Shown one piece after another: positions 36,448 to 45,049 of a DNA stretch of 58,085 nt. This stretch comes from DASRJW01 sp964567755 (GTDB lineage Bacteria > Krumholzibacteriota > Krumholzibacteriia > G020349025), in assembly GCA_964567755.1 (NCBI GenBank), contig CAZMNW010000043.1:1-58085 (forward strand), given 5' to 3'. Under the pieces are notes generated by a model that did not search any database, had not been told where the DNA came from, and worked only from the letters and a program-made list of their open reading frames with translations. The stretch's first letter is position 1, and each line of letters starts with the position of its first letter. A program made the position numbers and the translations under genes.

Positions 36448-37545
36448 ATGCGGTGCCGACTGGCGATGGGAATGACAGGGCTGCTCCTTCTCCCCGCTTT
36501 GGCGATGACCCAGGAAACCGGCTCGAAGCTCGACGAAAAAGAAATCAAGGAATACGTCCTCTTCCACCAGATTGTAGAGGTCGCCGGGAGGGGCGGCGCA
36601 CGCGACGTTTCCTTCGCACAGGGCAATCTCGAAGCGTACAAGCCGCACGAAATCATCTGGGTTCTGGACGCCAAGAATCCGGGTTTGTCCGGGATCGCCT
36701 CGCGCCCGATTCGCGAAACCGCCAAAGCGGGCGAACCGATGGGACGCCTCGGCGAGGGCAGATGGCAAGCGGGCGAAGCGGCGCACGTGCGCTCGGGCCA
36801 GGACGGTGCCTATGTGCTCGAGTCCAATGGACTCTTGTGGTGTCTGCGGGGCGGCCAAGCGGAAAGCCTGCGCATTGGCACGGGTGTGACGAGCGCGGCC
36901 GATATAGACGGCAATTCTTCGGGCGTGGTCGCGGTGCTGTGGGGACGACAAGTCCAGGTATTCCTCGATATCCCGGGCACACCGCTGTGGCGATTCGATC
37001 TCGAGGCCGACATACAGCCCGCCGTCGGTTTGGCCGTGAGCGCAGCCGGTGAGATCTTCGTCGCCGGGCGCGGCGAGATCGCGCTCGGAGTGTACGACCT
37101 CGATGCGACTGGCGAATACCACCGGGTGCGCGGTGCCGCCGCAGCCAAGCTCGGCCTGGGCGCCACGGGCGGCGTCGAGGTCAGCCCCTTCATGATCATG
37201 CCGAGCGAAGGTCGCGAAGCCTACGTCGACCAGGACCGGTTCGTGCTGCTCTCCGATCCCGAAGGGGGCAGCATCGTGGCGCTGGAAGCAGCCAGTCTGA
37301 CACCGGTGGGACGTTGGGACGTGCGGGCTCAGCTGCTGGGGGCGGCTCCGGGCAGGCTCGATGTCAGCAACCGCGGCCAGCTCGCGTACGTGGATCTGCG
37401 CTCAGGCGAAGCCCAGGTCCTGCCGACGCGCGTGACCATCGCCATGGTCGAGGGCGCGAAATTCCGCTGGCGCATGCTGGAGTCGCCGCGCACGTTGCGC
37501 GTCCAAGGCGGCGACACCGTGCAAGTCGAGCCCCCGAGGCACTGA
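36448..37545 (+). CDS. Exported protein of unknown function
   Basis: A 365-residue protein with a signal peptide (about 1-20, LLLLPALAMTQ) and no other membrane segment. The mature part has repeated short strands with small/aromatic turns (AYVLESNGLLWCLRGG, EIFVAGRGEIALGVYDLD, GRLDVSNRGQLAYVDL), which suggests a beta-propeller or similar all-beta fold; I do not recognise a family. One Cys is present in the mature part. ATG 36448 has GGAG seven bases upstream; ATG 36466 is a possible internal alternative. The stop overlaps kdsB by one base (TGATG), so it is likely co-transcribed with the KDO genes and may act in the envelope. It starts within 30 bases of the rpmA terminator. Confidence 0.65.
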   Translation: MRCRLAMGMTGLLLLPALAMTQETGSKLDEKEIKEYVLFHQIVEVAGRGGARDVSFAQGNLEAYKPHEIIWVLDAKNPGLSGIASRPIRETAKAGEPMGRLGEGRWQAGEAAHVRSGQDGAYVLESNGLLWCLRGGQAESLRIGTGVTSAADIDGNSSGVVAVLWGRQVQVFLDIPGTPLWRFDLEADIQPAVGLAVSAAGEIFVAGRGEIALGVYDLDATGEYHRVRGAAAAKLGLGATGGVEVSPFMIMPSEGREAYVDQDRFVLLSDPEGGSIVALEAASLTPVGRWDVRAQLLGAAPGRLDVSNRGQLAYVDLRSGEAQVLPTRVTIAMVEGAKFRWRMLESPRTLRVQGGDTVQVEPPRH

Positions 37546-38357
37546 TGCCATCCCGTTCACCGCGTTGCGCCGTCATCCCCGCTCGTTTCGCCTCGACGCG
37601 CTTCCCCGGCAAGCCGCTCGCCCCGCTGGCCGGCAAACCCATGATCGTGCACGTGCTCGAACGCGTGCACGCCGCGGCGGTGTTCGACGATGTGCGCGTC
37701 GCCACCGACGATCCGCGTATCGCCGCGGCGGTGGAAGCGGCCGGCGGTCGCGTGCATCGGACGCGTTCCGATCACACGAGCGGCACCGACCGCGTGGCGG
37801 AGGTGGCGCTCGATCTGCCAAGCGACGCGTGGATCTACAACGTGCAGGGGGACGAGCCGTTGCTGCCGCCGGAACTGTTGCGCGACCTGGTGACATACGT
37901 CGAGGCCGATCCCGCGTGCCGGTTCGCCACCGTGGCGCATCGTGGCGACGATGCGGCGGCGTTTGCGAGCCCGCACGTGGTCAAGATCGTCGTCGACGCC
38001 CGCGGGCGAGCGCTGTACTTTTCGCGCGCTGGCATCCCGCACCGAGGCGCGGAAACGCCGGATTTCCTGCGTCACATCGGCATTTATGCCCTGCGGCGGG
38101 CGACATTGCTGCATTTCGTCAGCTTGCCGCGCGGCATTCTCGAGCAACGCGAAGATCTGGAACAGCTGCGCGCCCTGGAACACGGCATCCCGATCGACGT
38201 GCTCGTCACCACGCATGCCACGTGGGGCGTGGATACACCCGCGGATTTGAAAGCCGTTGCCATGCGGCTCGAAACCTCCCTAGAATCGCATCGTCACCAC
38301 TCCGGTGCGCCACCCGTGTCTGCGAGCTCCGTGCACGAACGAAGGGGCGAGGGATGA
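37545..38357 (+). CDS. kdsB: 3-deoxy-manno-octulosonate cytidylyltransferase
   Basis: A 270-residue CMP-KDO synthetase: CTP + KDO to CMP-KDO, the activation step for lipopolysaccharide inner core. The nucleotide-binding start VIPARFASTRFPGKPL, the VQGDEPLLPP metal/nucleotide block, RTRSDHTSGTDR and HIGIYALRR are conserved. It is about 20 residues longer than the E. coli enzyme, mostly a low-complexity Ser/His/Ala tail. It overlaps pyrG as ATGA, coupling production of its substrate CTP. Confidence 0.96.
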   Translation: MPSRSPRCAVIPARFASTRFPGKPLAPLAGKPMIVHVLERVHAAAVFDDVRVATDDPRIAAAVEAAGGRVHRTRSDHTSGTDRVAEVALDLPSDAWIYNVQGDEPLLPPELLRDLVTYVEADPACRFATVAHRGDDAAAFASPHVVKIVVDARGRALYFSRAGIPHRGAETPDFLRHIGIYALRRATLLHFVSLPRGILEQREDLEQLRALEHGIPIDVLVTTHATWGVDTPADLKAVAMRLETSLESHRHHSGAPPVSASSVHERRGEG

Positions 38358-40006
38358 CCAAGTACATCTTCGTCACCGGCGGGGTGGTGTCCTCGCTCGG
38401 CAAGGGCATCGCCACCGCCTCACTCGGGCTGCTGCTCAAGCGCCGAGGCTTGCAAGTGGCGCTGCAAAAGTTCGATCCGTACCTGAACGTGGATCCCGGG
38501 ACCATGAGCCCTTTTCAACACGGAGAGGTTTTCGTCACCGACGATGGCACGGAGACGGATCTCGATCTCGGGCACTACGAGCGCTTCACCGATGTCAGTC
38601 TCGGCCGCCAACACAACACCACCGCCGGCCAGATCTACGAATCGCTGATCCGCCGGGAACGGCGCGGCGATTTCCTCGGCCACACGGTGCAAGTCGTGCC
38701 GCACGTGACCGACGCGATCAAGGAGCGGATTCGTGCCGCCGGCGTCGACAGTGATGTCGTGGTCACCGAAATTGGCGGCACCGTGGGCGACATCGAAGGT
38801 CTGCCCTTCCTGGAAGCCGTACGCCAGTTTCGCCTCGAGGTCGGGCCGCGCAACTGCATGAATGTGCACGTGACGCTGGTGCCGTACATTCGGGCCGCGC
38901 ACGAAGTGAAGACCAAGCCGACGCAACACAGTGTGGCGACGCTGCGCTCCATTGGCTTGCAACCGGATGTGCTGCTCTGCCGCACGGAGAGGGCACTCGG
39001 CGAAGCCGTGCTGCACAAGATCGGTCTGTACTGCAACATCGAAACGCGCGCCGTGATCGCCGTTCCGGACGTGCAGTCCATCTACGAAGTGCCGCTGCTG
39101 CTCTCGGAGCAGAAGCTCGATGAGATCGTGCTCGAACGCTTGGGCCTGGAAGCGCGGCCGTTGCAACTCGATTCGTGGCGATCCATGCTGCAGCGCTTGC
39201 AGGCGGCCGTCGACGATGTCGAGATCGCCGTGTGCGGCAAATATGTGCAGCTGCAGGATGCCTACAAGAGCATCATCGAGGCGTTCACGCATGCAGGCGT
39301 CGAAAACGGTGTGCGTGTCCGCATTCGTTGGGTGAATTCCGAAGATGTCGAAAGCCGCGGCGCCGGCGCGCTCCTGCGCGGTGTTTGCGGCGTGTTGGTC
39401 CCCGGCGGCTTCGGCGAGCGCGGCATCGAAGGCAAGATCGCCGCGATCCGGTGGGCGCGCGAGGAGGGCGTGCCGATGTTCGGGATTTGCCTGGGTCTGC
39501 AATGCGCCGTCGTCGAGTATGCGCGCAATGTTCTCGGTCTTGCCGATGCCAACAGCTCCGAATTCGCACCGACAACGCCGCATCCGGTCATCGACCTCCT
39601 GCCCGATCAGAACGGCGCGCTCAAGGGCGGCACCATGCGACTGGGCAGCTACCCGTGCACGCTGCGGCCAGGGTCGTTGGCGGCCGCGTGCTATGGCGTG
39701 GGCGAGGTCGAGGAGCGCCACCGGCACCGCTGGGAGGTGAGCCCGGCCTACGTCGAACGCCTGGTCGCTGCCGGCATGGCGATCTCTGGTCTTTCGCCCG
39801 ACGGCAGGCTGGTGGAGATCGTCGAGGTCCCCGAACATCCATTCTTTCTCGCCGTCCAATTCCACCCCGAGCTCAAGAGCCGGCCGGAGCGGCCGCACCC
39901 ACTCTTCGGTCGTTTCGTGGCCGCCGCCAAGCTCCAACGTGCGCCCGGTGCAGCGAGCGCGCCGCCGGAGCCGGCAAAAGCCGGTGGGTCTTGGGAGTCC
40001 GGATGA
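38354..40006 (+). CDS. pyrG: CTP synthase
   Basis: A 550-residue CTP synthase: amination of UTP with glutamine. The synthetase domain (KYIFVTGGVVSSLGKG, FDPYLNVDPGTMSP, HTVQVVPHVTDAIKE) is followed by the amidotransferase domain with nucleophile Cys379 (GICLGLQ) and HPEL near the end. The C-terminal tail is Pro/Ala-rich. It sits between kdsB and kdsA with ATGA overlaps on both sides, as in several Gram-negative genomes where pyrG and kds genes cluster. Confidence 0.97.
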   Translation: MTKYIFVTGGVVSSLGKGIATASLGLLLKRRGLQVALQKFDPYLNVDPGTMSPFQHGEVFVTDDGTETDLDLGHYERFTDVSLGRQHNTTAGQIYESLIRRERRGDFLGHTVQVVPHVTDAIKERIRAAGVDSDVVVTEIGGTVGDIEGLPFLEAVRQFRLEVGPRNCMNVHVTLVPYIRAAHEVKTKPTQHSVATLRSIGLQPDVLLCRTERALGEAVLHKIGLYCNIETRAVIAVPDVQSIYEVPLLLSEQKLDEIVLERLGLEARPLQLDSWRSMLQRLQAAVDDVEIAVCGKYVQLQDAYKSIIEAFTHAGVENGVRVRIRWVNSEDVESRGAGALLRGVCGVLVPGGFGERGIEGKIAAIRWAREEGVPMFGICLGLQCAVVEYARNVLGLADANSSEFAPTTPHPVIDLLPDQNGALKGGTMRLGSYPCTLRPGSLAAACYGVGEVEERHRHRWEVSPAYVERLVAAGMAISGLSPDGRLVEIVEVPEHPFFLAVQFHPELKSRPERPHPLFGRFVAAAKLQRAPGAASAPPEPAKAGGSWESG

Positions 40007-40851
40007 GCGCCGTCCTGGTGATCGGAAGCGATTCGGGCACGCCCGCGCCCGTGGGCGGCGACTCGCCGCTGCTGGTGATCGCTGGACCGTGTGTGATCGA
40101 GAGCGCGTCCGAGACGTTGCGCACGGCGGCGGCATTGGCCGCCATCTGTCGCGATCTCGAGTTGGGCTTCGTCTTCAAGTCCAGCTACCTGAAGGACAAT
40201 CGCACCGCGATCGACTCGTTCGTCGGCCCCGGAATCGACGACGGCTTGCGCGTGCTCCAGCGCGTGCGCGCGGAAATTGGTGTCCCCGTCCTCTCCGACG
40301 TGCACGAGCGCGACGAGATTCGCGCCGCCGCCGAAGTCCTCGACGTGCTGCAAATTCCGGCCTTCTTGTGCCGGCAGACACGACTGCTGACCGATGCGGC
40401 TCGCACTGGACGCTGCGTCAACGTCAAGAAGGGACAGTTCCTGTCGCCAGACGAGGTCGAGCACTTGGTACGCAAGTACGAGTCCTGCGGCAGCGGTGGC
40501 TTGCTGGTCACCGAGCGCGGTTCCTCGTTCGGATACGGCAACCTGATCGTGGACATGCGCAGTCTGGGGATCTTGCGCCGCTTTGGCCATCCCGTGGTCT
40601 TCGACGTCACCCACAGCTTGCAGCGTCCCGGAGGCGCCGGTCGGGAGACCGGCGGAGATCGCGAATTCGCTCCGCTCTTGGCGCGCGCCGCGTGTGCCGC
40701 CGGTGTGGATGCGCTGTTTCTGGAGGCGCATCCCGAGCCCGCGCGAGCGCTCAGCGACAAGCACACCCAGATCCCGCTCGACGCAGTCCGTGATCTGCTG
40801 AGTAGAGCGCGCGAGTTTCATGCATTGCGCCAGCGTGTCGCGACGCCCTGA
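40003..40851 (+). CDS. kdsA: 3-deoxy-8-phosphooctulonate synthase (metal-dependent type)
   Basis: A 282-residue KDO-8-phosphate synthase condensing PEP with arabinose 5-phosphate. IAGPCVIES has the Cys that marks the metal-dependent class (Aquifex type), where E. coli has Asn; the other ligands are present as His in FDVTHSLQRPGG and Glu/Asp in FLEAHPEPARALSDKH. FKSSYLKDNRTA and VKKGQFLSP are the PEP/A5P contacts. ATG 40003 overlaps pyrG (ATGA). The first 20 residues are an extension compared with shorter homologues. Confidence 0.95.
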   Translation: MSAVLVIGSDSGTPAPVGGDSPLLVIAGPCVIESASETLRTAAALAAICRDLELGFVFKSSYLKDNRTAIDSFVGPGIDDGLRVLQRVRAEIGVPVLSDVHERDEIRAAAEVLDVLQIPAFLCRQTRLLTDAARTGRCVNVKKGQFLSPDEVEHLVRKYESCGSGGLLVTERGSSFGYGNLIVDMRSLGILRRFGHPVVFDVTHSLQRPGGAGRETGGDREFAPLLARAACAAGVDALFLEAHPEPARALSDKHTQIPLDAVRDLLSRAREFHALRQRVATP

Positions 40852-40888
40852 GCGCGCGCTGCGGGCTGTCCCCGCGTTTGGAGACGTC

Positions 40889-41953
40889 ATGGTCGAGGAG
40901 AATCGTCCGGCGCAACCCGCTCACACAGAAGCGGCAAGCAAACGCCGCGTGGCGGCATCGACGCAACCGCAGGCGTTGCGCGATGCGCACCTGGTCTTCG
41001 ACAAGGAGATCGCGGGACTGCGCGCAGTGCAGGGTCGTCTCGGGGAGAGCTTCCTCGCTGCGGTGGATCGACTCGACGCCTGCCAGGGCCGCGTCGTCGT
41101 CTGTGGCTTCGGCAAGTCGGGGATCGTGGCCAAGAAGATCGCCGCGACGCTCACCAGCACGGGCACTCCGAGTTTCTATCTGCACCCCGTGGAGGCCGCG
41201 CATGGGGACTTGGGGCTACTGGCCGCCGACGATGTCGTGATCGTGGTGTCCTACAGCGGGGCCAACGACGAGTTCGAAGAAGTGGTGAGTGCCAGTGCAC
41301 GCATGCATGTGCCGTTGATCGCGCTCACCGGCGCCATGGATTCATGGATCGCTCGCGCCAGCCAGATCGTCATCGATTGCCGCGTTCCAGAGGAAGCATG
41401 CCCGCTCAATCTGGCGCCGACGGCGAGCACCACGGCGACGCTCGCAGTCGGAGACGCACTGGCCGTGGCCTTGTTGCAGCGGCGCGGGTTCAATGCCGAG
41501 GACTTCGCCGCCGTGCACCCGAGCGGTGTGCTCGGCAAGCGCCTGCTCCTCACCGTCGGCGAGATCATGAAGCGTGGCGACGAGCTGCCGTGCGTGCGGC
41601 CGCACACGTCGCTGCGCAACGCGCTGTTCGTGATGATGGAGAAGCGACTGGGCTGCATCTTCGTCACCGACGAGCACGAGGTCCTGCAGGGCATCATCAC
41701 CGACGGGGATCTGAAGCGCATCCTGGCCCGCGATGCGGAGGGATTGCAGCGCCCGGTGCACACGGTCATGGTCCGATCCCCGAGGTGCATCGAGGCGACG
41801 GCGTTGGCCGTGCAGGCATTGCACCGCATGGAGGAGAATCCCGGCGGCGCCATCACCCAGCTCGCCGTCGTGGACGCAGCCAATCGCCTGCTCGGCGCGG
41901 TGCATCTACACGAACTCGTGCGTCTGGGGCTCGCGACGGCACCACCGCCATGA
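40889..41953 (+). CDS. kdsD: Arabinose-5-phosphate isomerase (KpsF/GutQ/KdsD family)
   Basis: A 354-residue SIS-domain isomerase making arabinose 5-phosphate from ribulose 5-phosphate for KdsA. The SIS domain (about 50-190) has VCGFGKSGIVAKKIAATLTS, HGDLGLL and SYSGANDE; two CBS domains follow (about 215-345) with GIITDGDLKR. I chose ATG 40889, with GGAG at spacing 5; the frame is open 23 codons upstream, overlapping the kdsA end. It completes the KDO supply set with kdsA and kdsB. kdsC and lpt genes, often next, are absent; an ECF sigma gene follows. Confidence 0.94.
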   Translation: MVEENRPAQPAHTEAASKRRVAASTQPQALRDAHLVFDKEIAGLRAVQGRLGESFLAAVDRLDACQGRVVVCGFGKSGIVAKKIAATLTSTGTPSFYLHPVEAAHGDLGLLAADDVVIVVSYSGANDEFEEVVSASARMHVPLIALTGAMDSWIARASQIVIDCRVPEEACPLNLAPTASTTATLAVGDALAVALLQRRGFNAEDFAAVHPSGVLGKRLLLTVGEIMKRGDELPCVRPHTSLRNALFVMMEKRLGCIFVTDEHEVLQGIITDGDLKRILARDAEGLQRPVHTVMVRSPRCIEATALAVQALHRMEENPGGAITQLAVVDAANRLLGAVHLHELVRLGLATAPPP

Positions 41954-41981
41954 TGCGGGCCGGCGCCCCGCGGCATTGGCC

Positions 41982-42009
41982 GGAATAAAACTCGGCGTTT
42001 CGAGGCTTT
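41982..42009 (+). promoter_or_regulatory. Possible ECF-type (autoregulated) promoter
   Basis: GGAATAAAA (41982-41990) resembles the GGAA-class -35 of ECF sigma factors. A candidate -10 lies near 42004-42009 (GGCTTT), 16-17 bases downstream, but it is not distinctive. Position 20-45 bases before the ECF sigma gene suits autoregulation. Confidence 0.4.
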
Positions 42010-42027
42010 ACGCTCGTGGGGGGCCAC

Positions 42028-42594
42028 ATGGCGGACGAGGCGACGCGGCAGCGCCGTTTCGAAGCGGAGGCTCTTTCGCATCTGGACGCACTCTACCGCA
42101 CGGCTCTGCGCCTGACGCGCAACTCGAGCGACGCCGAGGACCTGGTGCAAGAAACCTACTTGAAGGCCTACCGCTTTTGGGACCACTACGAGCCCAATAC
42201 CAACTGCCGCGCCTGGCTCTACAAGATCATGACGAACACCCGCATCAACCAGGCGGTGAAAGAGGCCAAGCGGCCGCCGCGAGTGGATTTCGAACTCTTG
42301 GCCGAGGTTCTGCCCGATCGTGAAACCGCAGCCCTCGACCAGCCGACGCGCGGCGAGCTGGCGGTGTTTGCGGCGTTGCTGGATGATGAATTCGTCACGG
42401 CCCTGGAGGCGGTGCCTGAGGATTTCCGCGTGGTGCTGATTCTCTATGCGGTCGAGGGTTACGCGTACAAGGAGATCGCAGCCATCCTCGACATTCCGAT
42501 CGGCACGGTCATGTCCCGCCTCTACCGGGGACGCAAGCTCTTGCAATCGTCGTTGCACGCGTACGCGCGCCAGCGCGGTCTGACGAAGGACTGA
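42028..42594 (+). CDS. ECF-type RNA polymerase sigma factor (RpoE-like)
   Basis: A 188-residue ECF sigma factor with only regions 2 and 4. Region 2 (about 15-85) has ALRLTRNSSDAEDLVQETYLKAY and RAWLYKIMTNTRIN; region 4 (about 125-180) has VLILYAVEGYAYKEIAAILDIPIGT, the -35-binding helix-turn-helix, given here in two overlapping parts of one motif. The usual downstream anti-sigma gene is present five bases after the stop. ATG 42028 has a G-rich ribosome binding site; GTG 42016 is a longer alternative. It likely responds to an envelope or redox signal through its anti-sigma factor. Confidence 0.93.
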   Translation: MADEATRQRRFEAEALSHLDALYRTALRLTRNSSDAEDLVQETYLKAYRFWDHYEPNTNCRAWLYKIMTNTRINQAVKEAKRPPRVDFELLAEVLPDRETAALDQPTRGELAVFAALLDDEFVTALEAVPEDFRVVLILYAVEGYAYKEIAAILDIPIGTVMSRLYRGRKLLQSSLHAYARQRGLTKD

Positions 42595-42599
42595 GAGCG

Positions 42600-43433
42600 A
42601 TGGCCTGCGATCTGTCATCCAGGGAGTTCCTCCAGTACCTCGAGGGCGAGCTCTTGGGATCCTCGGCGGCGGCGGTCGAGCTCCACTTGGGCCAGTGCGA
42701 ATCCTGTCAGGCCGAAGCGCTGCTGTCGCCAGCACTCGCCGCCATGCTGCAGGCGAGATTGCCGGCGCACCCGGCGCCTGCGGCGCTCGCGCGGCGTTTG
42801 CGCACCGCGCAACCCCCGGCGCCGATCGCCTCCGATCCGAGGCCGCGCACCGGGCCAGAGACGACTGTCTCCTGGCGGCGCTGGCTGGCATCTCCGTGGG
42901 CGCCGCGTTTGGCCATGGCAGCCGTGGTCGCGGTTTTGGTGTTGATCCCGGCTCGGGGGTTCTGGCGTGCGCCGGCACTGGCGCAGGAGGCCGTGGATCG
43001 TCACGCCGGCCATCTGCCATTCTGGGGGGGACCCATACCGGCATGCTGCCTGGACCTGATGTTGGCTGCCGGAGCGATTCTGGACGCCCCCTCCGCCGGC
43101 GAACGGGTCCCGGACCTGAGCGGCATTCGGCTGGAGCTGTTGACGGCGACCCGTTGCACGGGACTTTCCACGGTCAACTTGCTCTGCTATCGGTCCGCGG
43201 TTGGAGACGTCTTTTCGCTTTACATCAGCGACCAAGTCGCGGAACAATTCCAGGCACTGCACCTGCGCGATGGCAGGCAAGCGCGCTACAGGGTGCAGGA
43301 CAGCGAAGTGACCCTCTGGGCTCGGAACCGTTTCTTGTACCAGTGGGTGGGTCCGCACGGAAGCACCGCGTACGACCAGGCTCTGGCGCTTTTGCCCGGG
43401 CCGGAATCCACTGGATGGCGCCCATCACAATGA
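42600..43433 (+). CDS. Zinc-finger anti-sigma factor, membrane-spanning
   Basis: A 277-residue membrane protein. Residues 1-40 hold a ZAS motif, His29-x3-Cys33-x2-Cys36, which binds zinc and the sigma factor. A Pro/Ala/Arg linker leads to a membrane segment at about 103-119, and the rest (120-277) faces the periplasm. The periplasmic domain has four cysteines (149, 150, 186, 196) in PACCLDL, TRCTGL and LLCYRS, unusual enough to suggest disulfide or metal sensing. ATG 42600 follows the sigma gene by five bases; the stop overlaps the next gene (ATGA). Confidence 0.87.
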   Translation: MACDLSSREFLQYLEGELLGSSAAAVELHLGQCESCQAEALLSPALAAMLQARLPAHPAPAALARRLRTAQPPAPIASDPRPRTGPETTVSWRRWLASPWAPRLAMAAVVAVLVLIPARGFWRAPALAQEAVDRHAGHLPFWGGPIPACCLDLMLAAGAILDAPSAGERVPDLSGIRLELLTATRCTGLSTVNLLCYRSAVGDVFSLYISDQVAEQFQALHLRDGRQARYRVQDSEVTLWARNRFLYQWVGPHGSTAYDQALALLPGPESTGWRPSQ

Positions 43434-43921
43434 AACGAAATGTTGCCGTACTTCAACTCTGCATGTGTTTGTCGCTGGCCGTCCCCGTGGCAGCGGGCGA
43501 ACGACTGCGCCTTTTGACCGACCTCAAGTCCCCGGGGCAAAAGGTCACGACCGAGGTCCGCAAGCCATTCACGGTGTGGCTGGTGGCGGAACGCGACGCA
43601 GACACGCCGCAGGTTTCGACCGTGGCTTTCCGCTTGGAGGTCCCGGACGGGGTCGTCATCCTGGGTGAGGAACTCCAGGTCGAGTCGCTGATCGCGCTCG
43701 GGACGCCGCGCAGCGGCATGCACCTCGCGTTTCACTGCATCGAGAAGAAGCAAGTGCCCGTGTACCGCTTCAAGATGGCGACCACCCGTCCGCTCGAAAA
43801 CGTGACACTGCGTACACATCCCGAGGGGAAGACCAACTTCCTCGGCATCGTTGGCTGCCGGGACGAGAACTTCAAAGAGTGGGCCTGCGAGCCCGCGGCG
43901 CTCGCGATCACTTCCAAGTAG
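43430..43921 (+). CDS. Small exported protein of unknown function, co-encoded with the ECF sigma pair
   Basis: A 163-residue protein with a signal peptide (about 1-22, ending VAAGE). The mature part is beta-rich (TVAFRLEVPDGVVILGEEL, NVTLRTHPEGKTNFLGIVGC) with three cysteines (AFHC, VGC, EWAC). The pattern of a strand-rich, hydrophilic domain resembles immunoglobulin-like or DUF-type envelope domains, but I do not recognise a family. ATG 43430 overlaps the anti-sigma stop (ATGA), so it is part of the sigma operon and is a candidate sensor partner or regulon product. Confidence 0.68.
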   Translation: MKRNVAVLQLCMCLSLAVPVAAGERLRLLTDLKSPGQKVTTEVRKPFTVWLVAERDADTPQVSTVAFRLEVPDGVVILGEELQVESLIALGTPRSGMHLAFHCIEKKQVPVYRFKMATTRPLENVTLRTHPEGKTNFLGIVGCRDENFKEWACEPAALAITSK

Positions 43922-43980
43922 CGAATCCCGGCGGACACCCCCCGAGTGAATGGCGTCGGCGCGCGAGCCGAGGAGGATGC

Positions 43981-45033
43981 GTGCAGGTCGGTTTCTTGGG
44001 CTTCCCCGGCGCCGGGAAAAACACCCTGTTCACCGCCCTCGAGGGCCGCGATCGCGCCGCGAGCGCTCGCGGAGGCGACACCCAGAGGAGCGTCGTCCGT
44101 GTTCCCGATGCGCGCGTCGACCATCTGGCGGCGATTTTTTCGCCGCGCAAGACCACCTATGCCGAGATCGTCTTTGTTCTCCCGGGCACGGACGCGGCAG
44201 CCGAATCGCCGCAAGCGGCGCTGCCCGAATCGGCGCTCACCGTGGTCGGGACTGCCGACGCCCTGGTGTTGGTCGTACGCGCCTTCGACGCGCCCGGCGT
44301 GCCACGCGCCCGCGGTTCGCGCTCGATCCTCGACGACCTGCAACGGCTCGAAGACGAGATGATGCTGCGCGATCTCGAACGCATCGAGACGCGGCTCCAG
44401 CGCTTGCACAAGGAGGGCAAGAAACCCGAGACGGCGGCTGAACGCACCTTGCTGGAGAAGCTGCGTGCGACGCTCGAGGCGGAGACTCCATTGCGCGAGG
44501 CTGCGTGGAGCGAGGATCAGCTGGCGCGGATGCGCGGGTTCCAATTCCTCACCCTCAAGCCGGCATTGGTGGTGGTGAACGTCGGCGAAGAGGATCTCGC
44601 GGCGCTGCCGCCATTGCCGGAAGCGCGAGCGAACCGGCACGTGTTGGCGTTGTCCGCCCGCATCGAGCGCGAGGTTGCCGAACTTCCGGCGGCGGAACAG
44701 CAGGAGTTCCTGGCGCACCTCGGCCTGCAGGCCACGGCGCGCGATGTCTTCGTTCACAGCGCTTTCCGCTTGCTGGACCTCATCAGCTTCTTCACCGTCG
44801 GCGAAGACGAGGTGCGCGCCTGGCCCGTGCGTCGCGGTTCGCCCGCACCGGTGGCGGCAGGGAAGATCCACACCGATCTGCAGAAGGGCTTCATTCGGGC
44901 CGAGGTGATCCACTACGATGAGTTCGTTCGCGTCGGCAGTCTGGGCGCGGCGCGAAGTCAAGGGCTGCTGCGGCTCGAAGGCAAGCAGTACGAAGTGCAG
45001 GATGGCGATATCATGCATGTCCGGCATGCTTGA
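43981..45033 (+). CDS. ychF: YchF/Obg-like P-loop NTPase with altered Walker A motif
   Basis: A 350-residue OBG-type ATPase of the YchF group. The P-loop is GFPGAGKNT: the position after the invariant Lys13 is Asn14 (codon AAC) where Ser or Thr binds Mg. The G4-like VVNVGEED (Asn-x-x-Glu) is the form that gives YchF its ATP preference. A coiled-coil insertion lies at about 110-165 and a TGS domain at about 270-350 (KIHTDLQKGFIRAEV, YEVQDGDIMHV). The start is GTG 43981, with AGGAGG at spacing 5. It is the only YchF-like gene here; whether it hydrolyses ATP is open. Confidence 0.9.
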   Translation: MQVGFLGFPGAGKNTLFTALEGRDRAASARGGDTQRSVVRVPDARVDHLAAIFSPRKTTYAEIVFVLPGTDAAAESPQAALPESALTVVGTADALVLVVRAFDAPGVPRARGSRSILDDLQRLEDEMMLRDLERIETRLQRLHKEGKKPETAAERTLLEKLRATLEAETPLREAAWSEDQLARMRGFQFLTLKPALVVVNVGEEDLAALPPLPEARANRHVLALSARIEREVAELPAAEQQEFLAHLGLQATARDVFVHSAFRLLDLISFFTVGEDEVRAWPVRRGSPAPVAAGKIHTDLQKGFIRAEVIHYDEFVRVGSLGAARSQGLLRLEGKQYEVQDGDIMHVRHA

Positions 45034-45049
45034 GATGCGGAGGCAGGAC

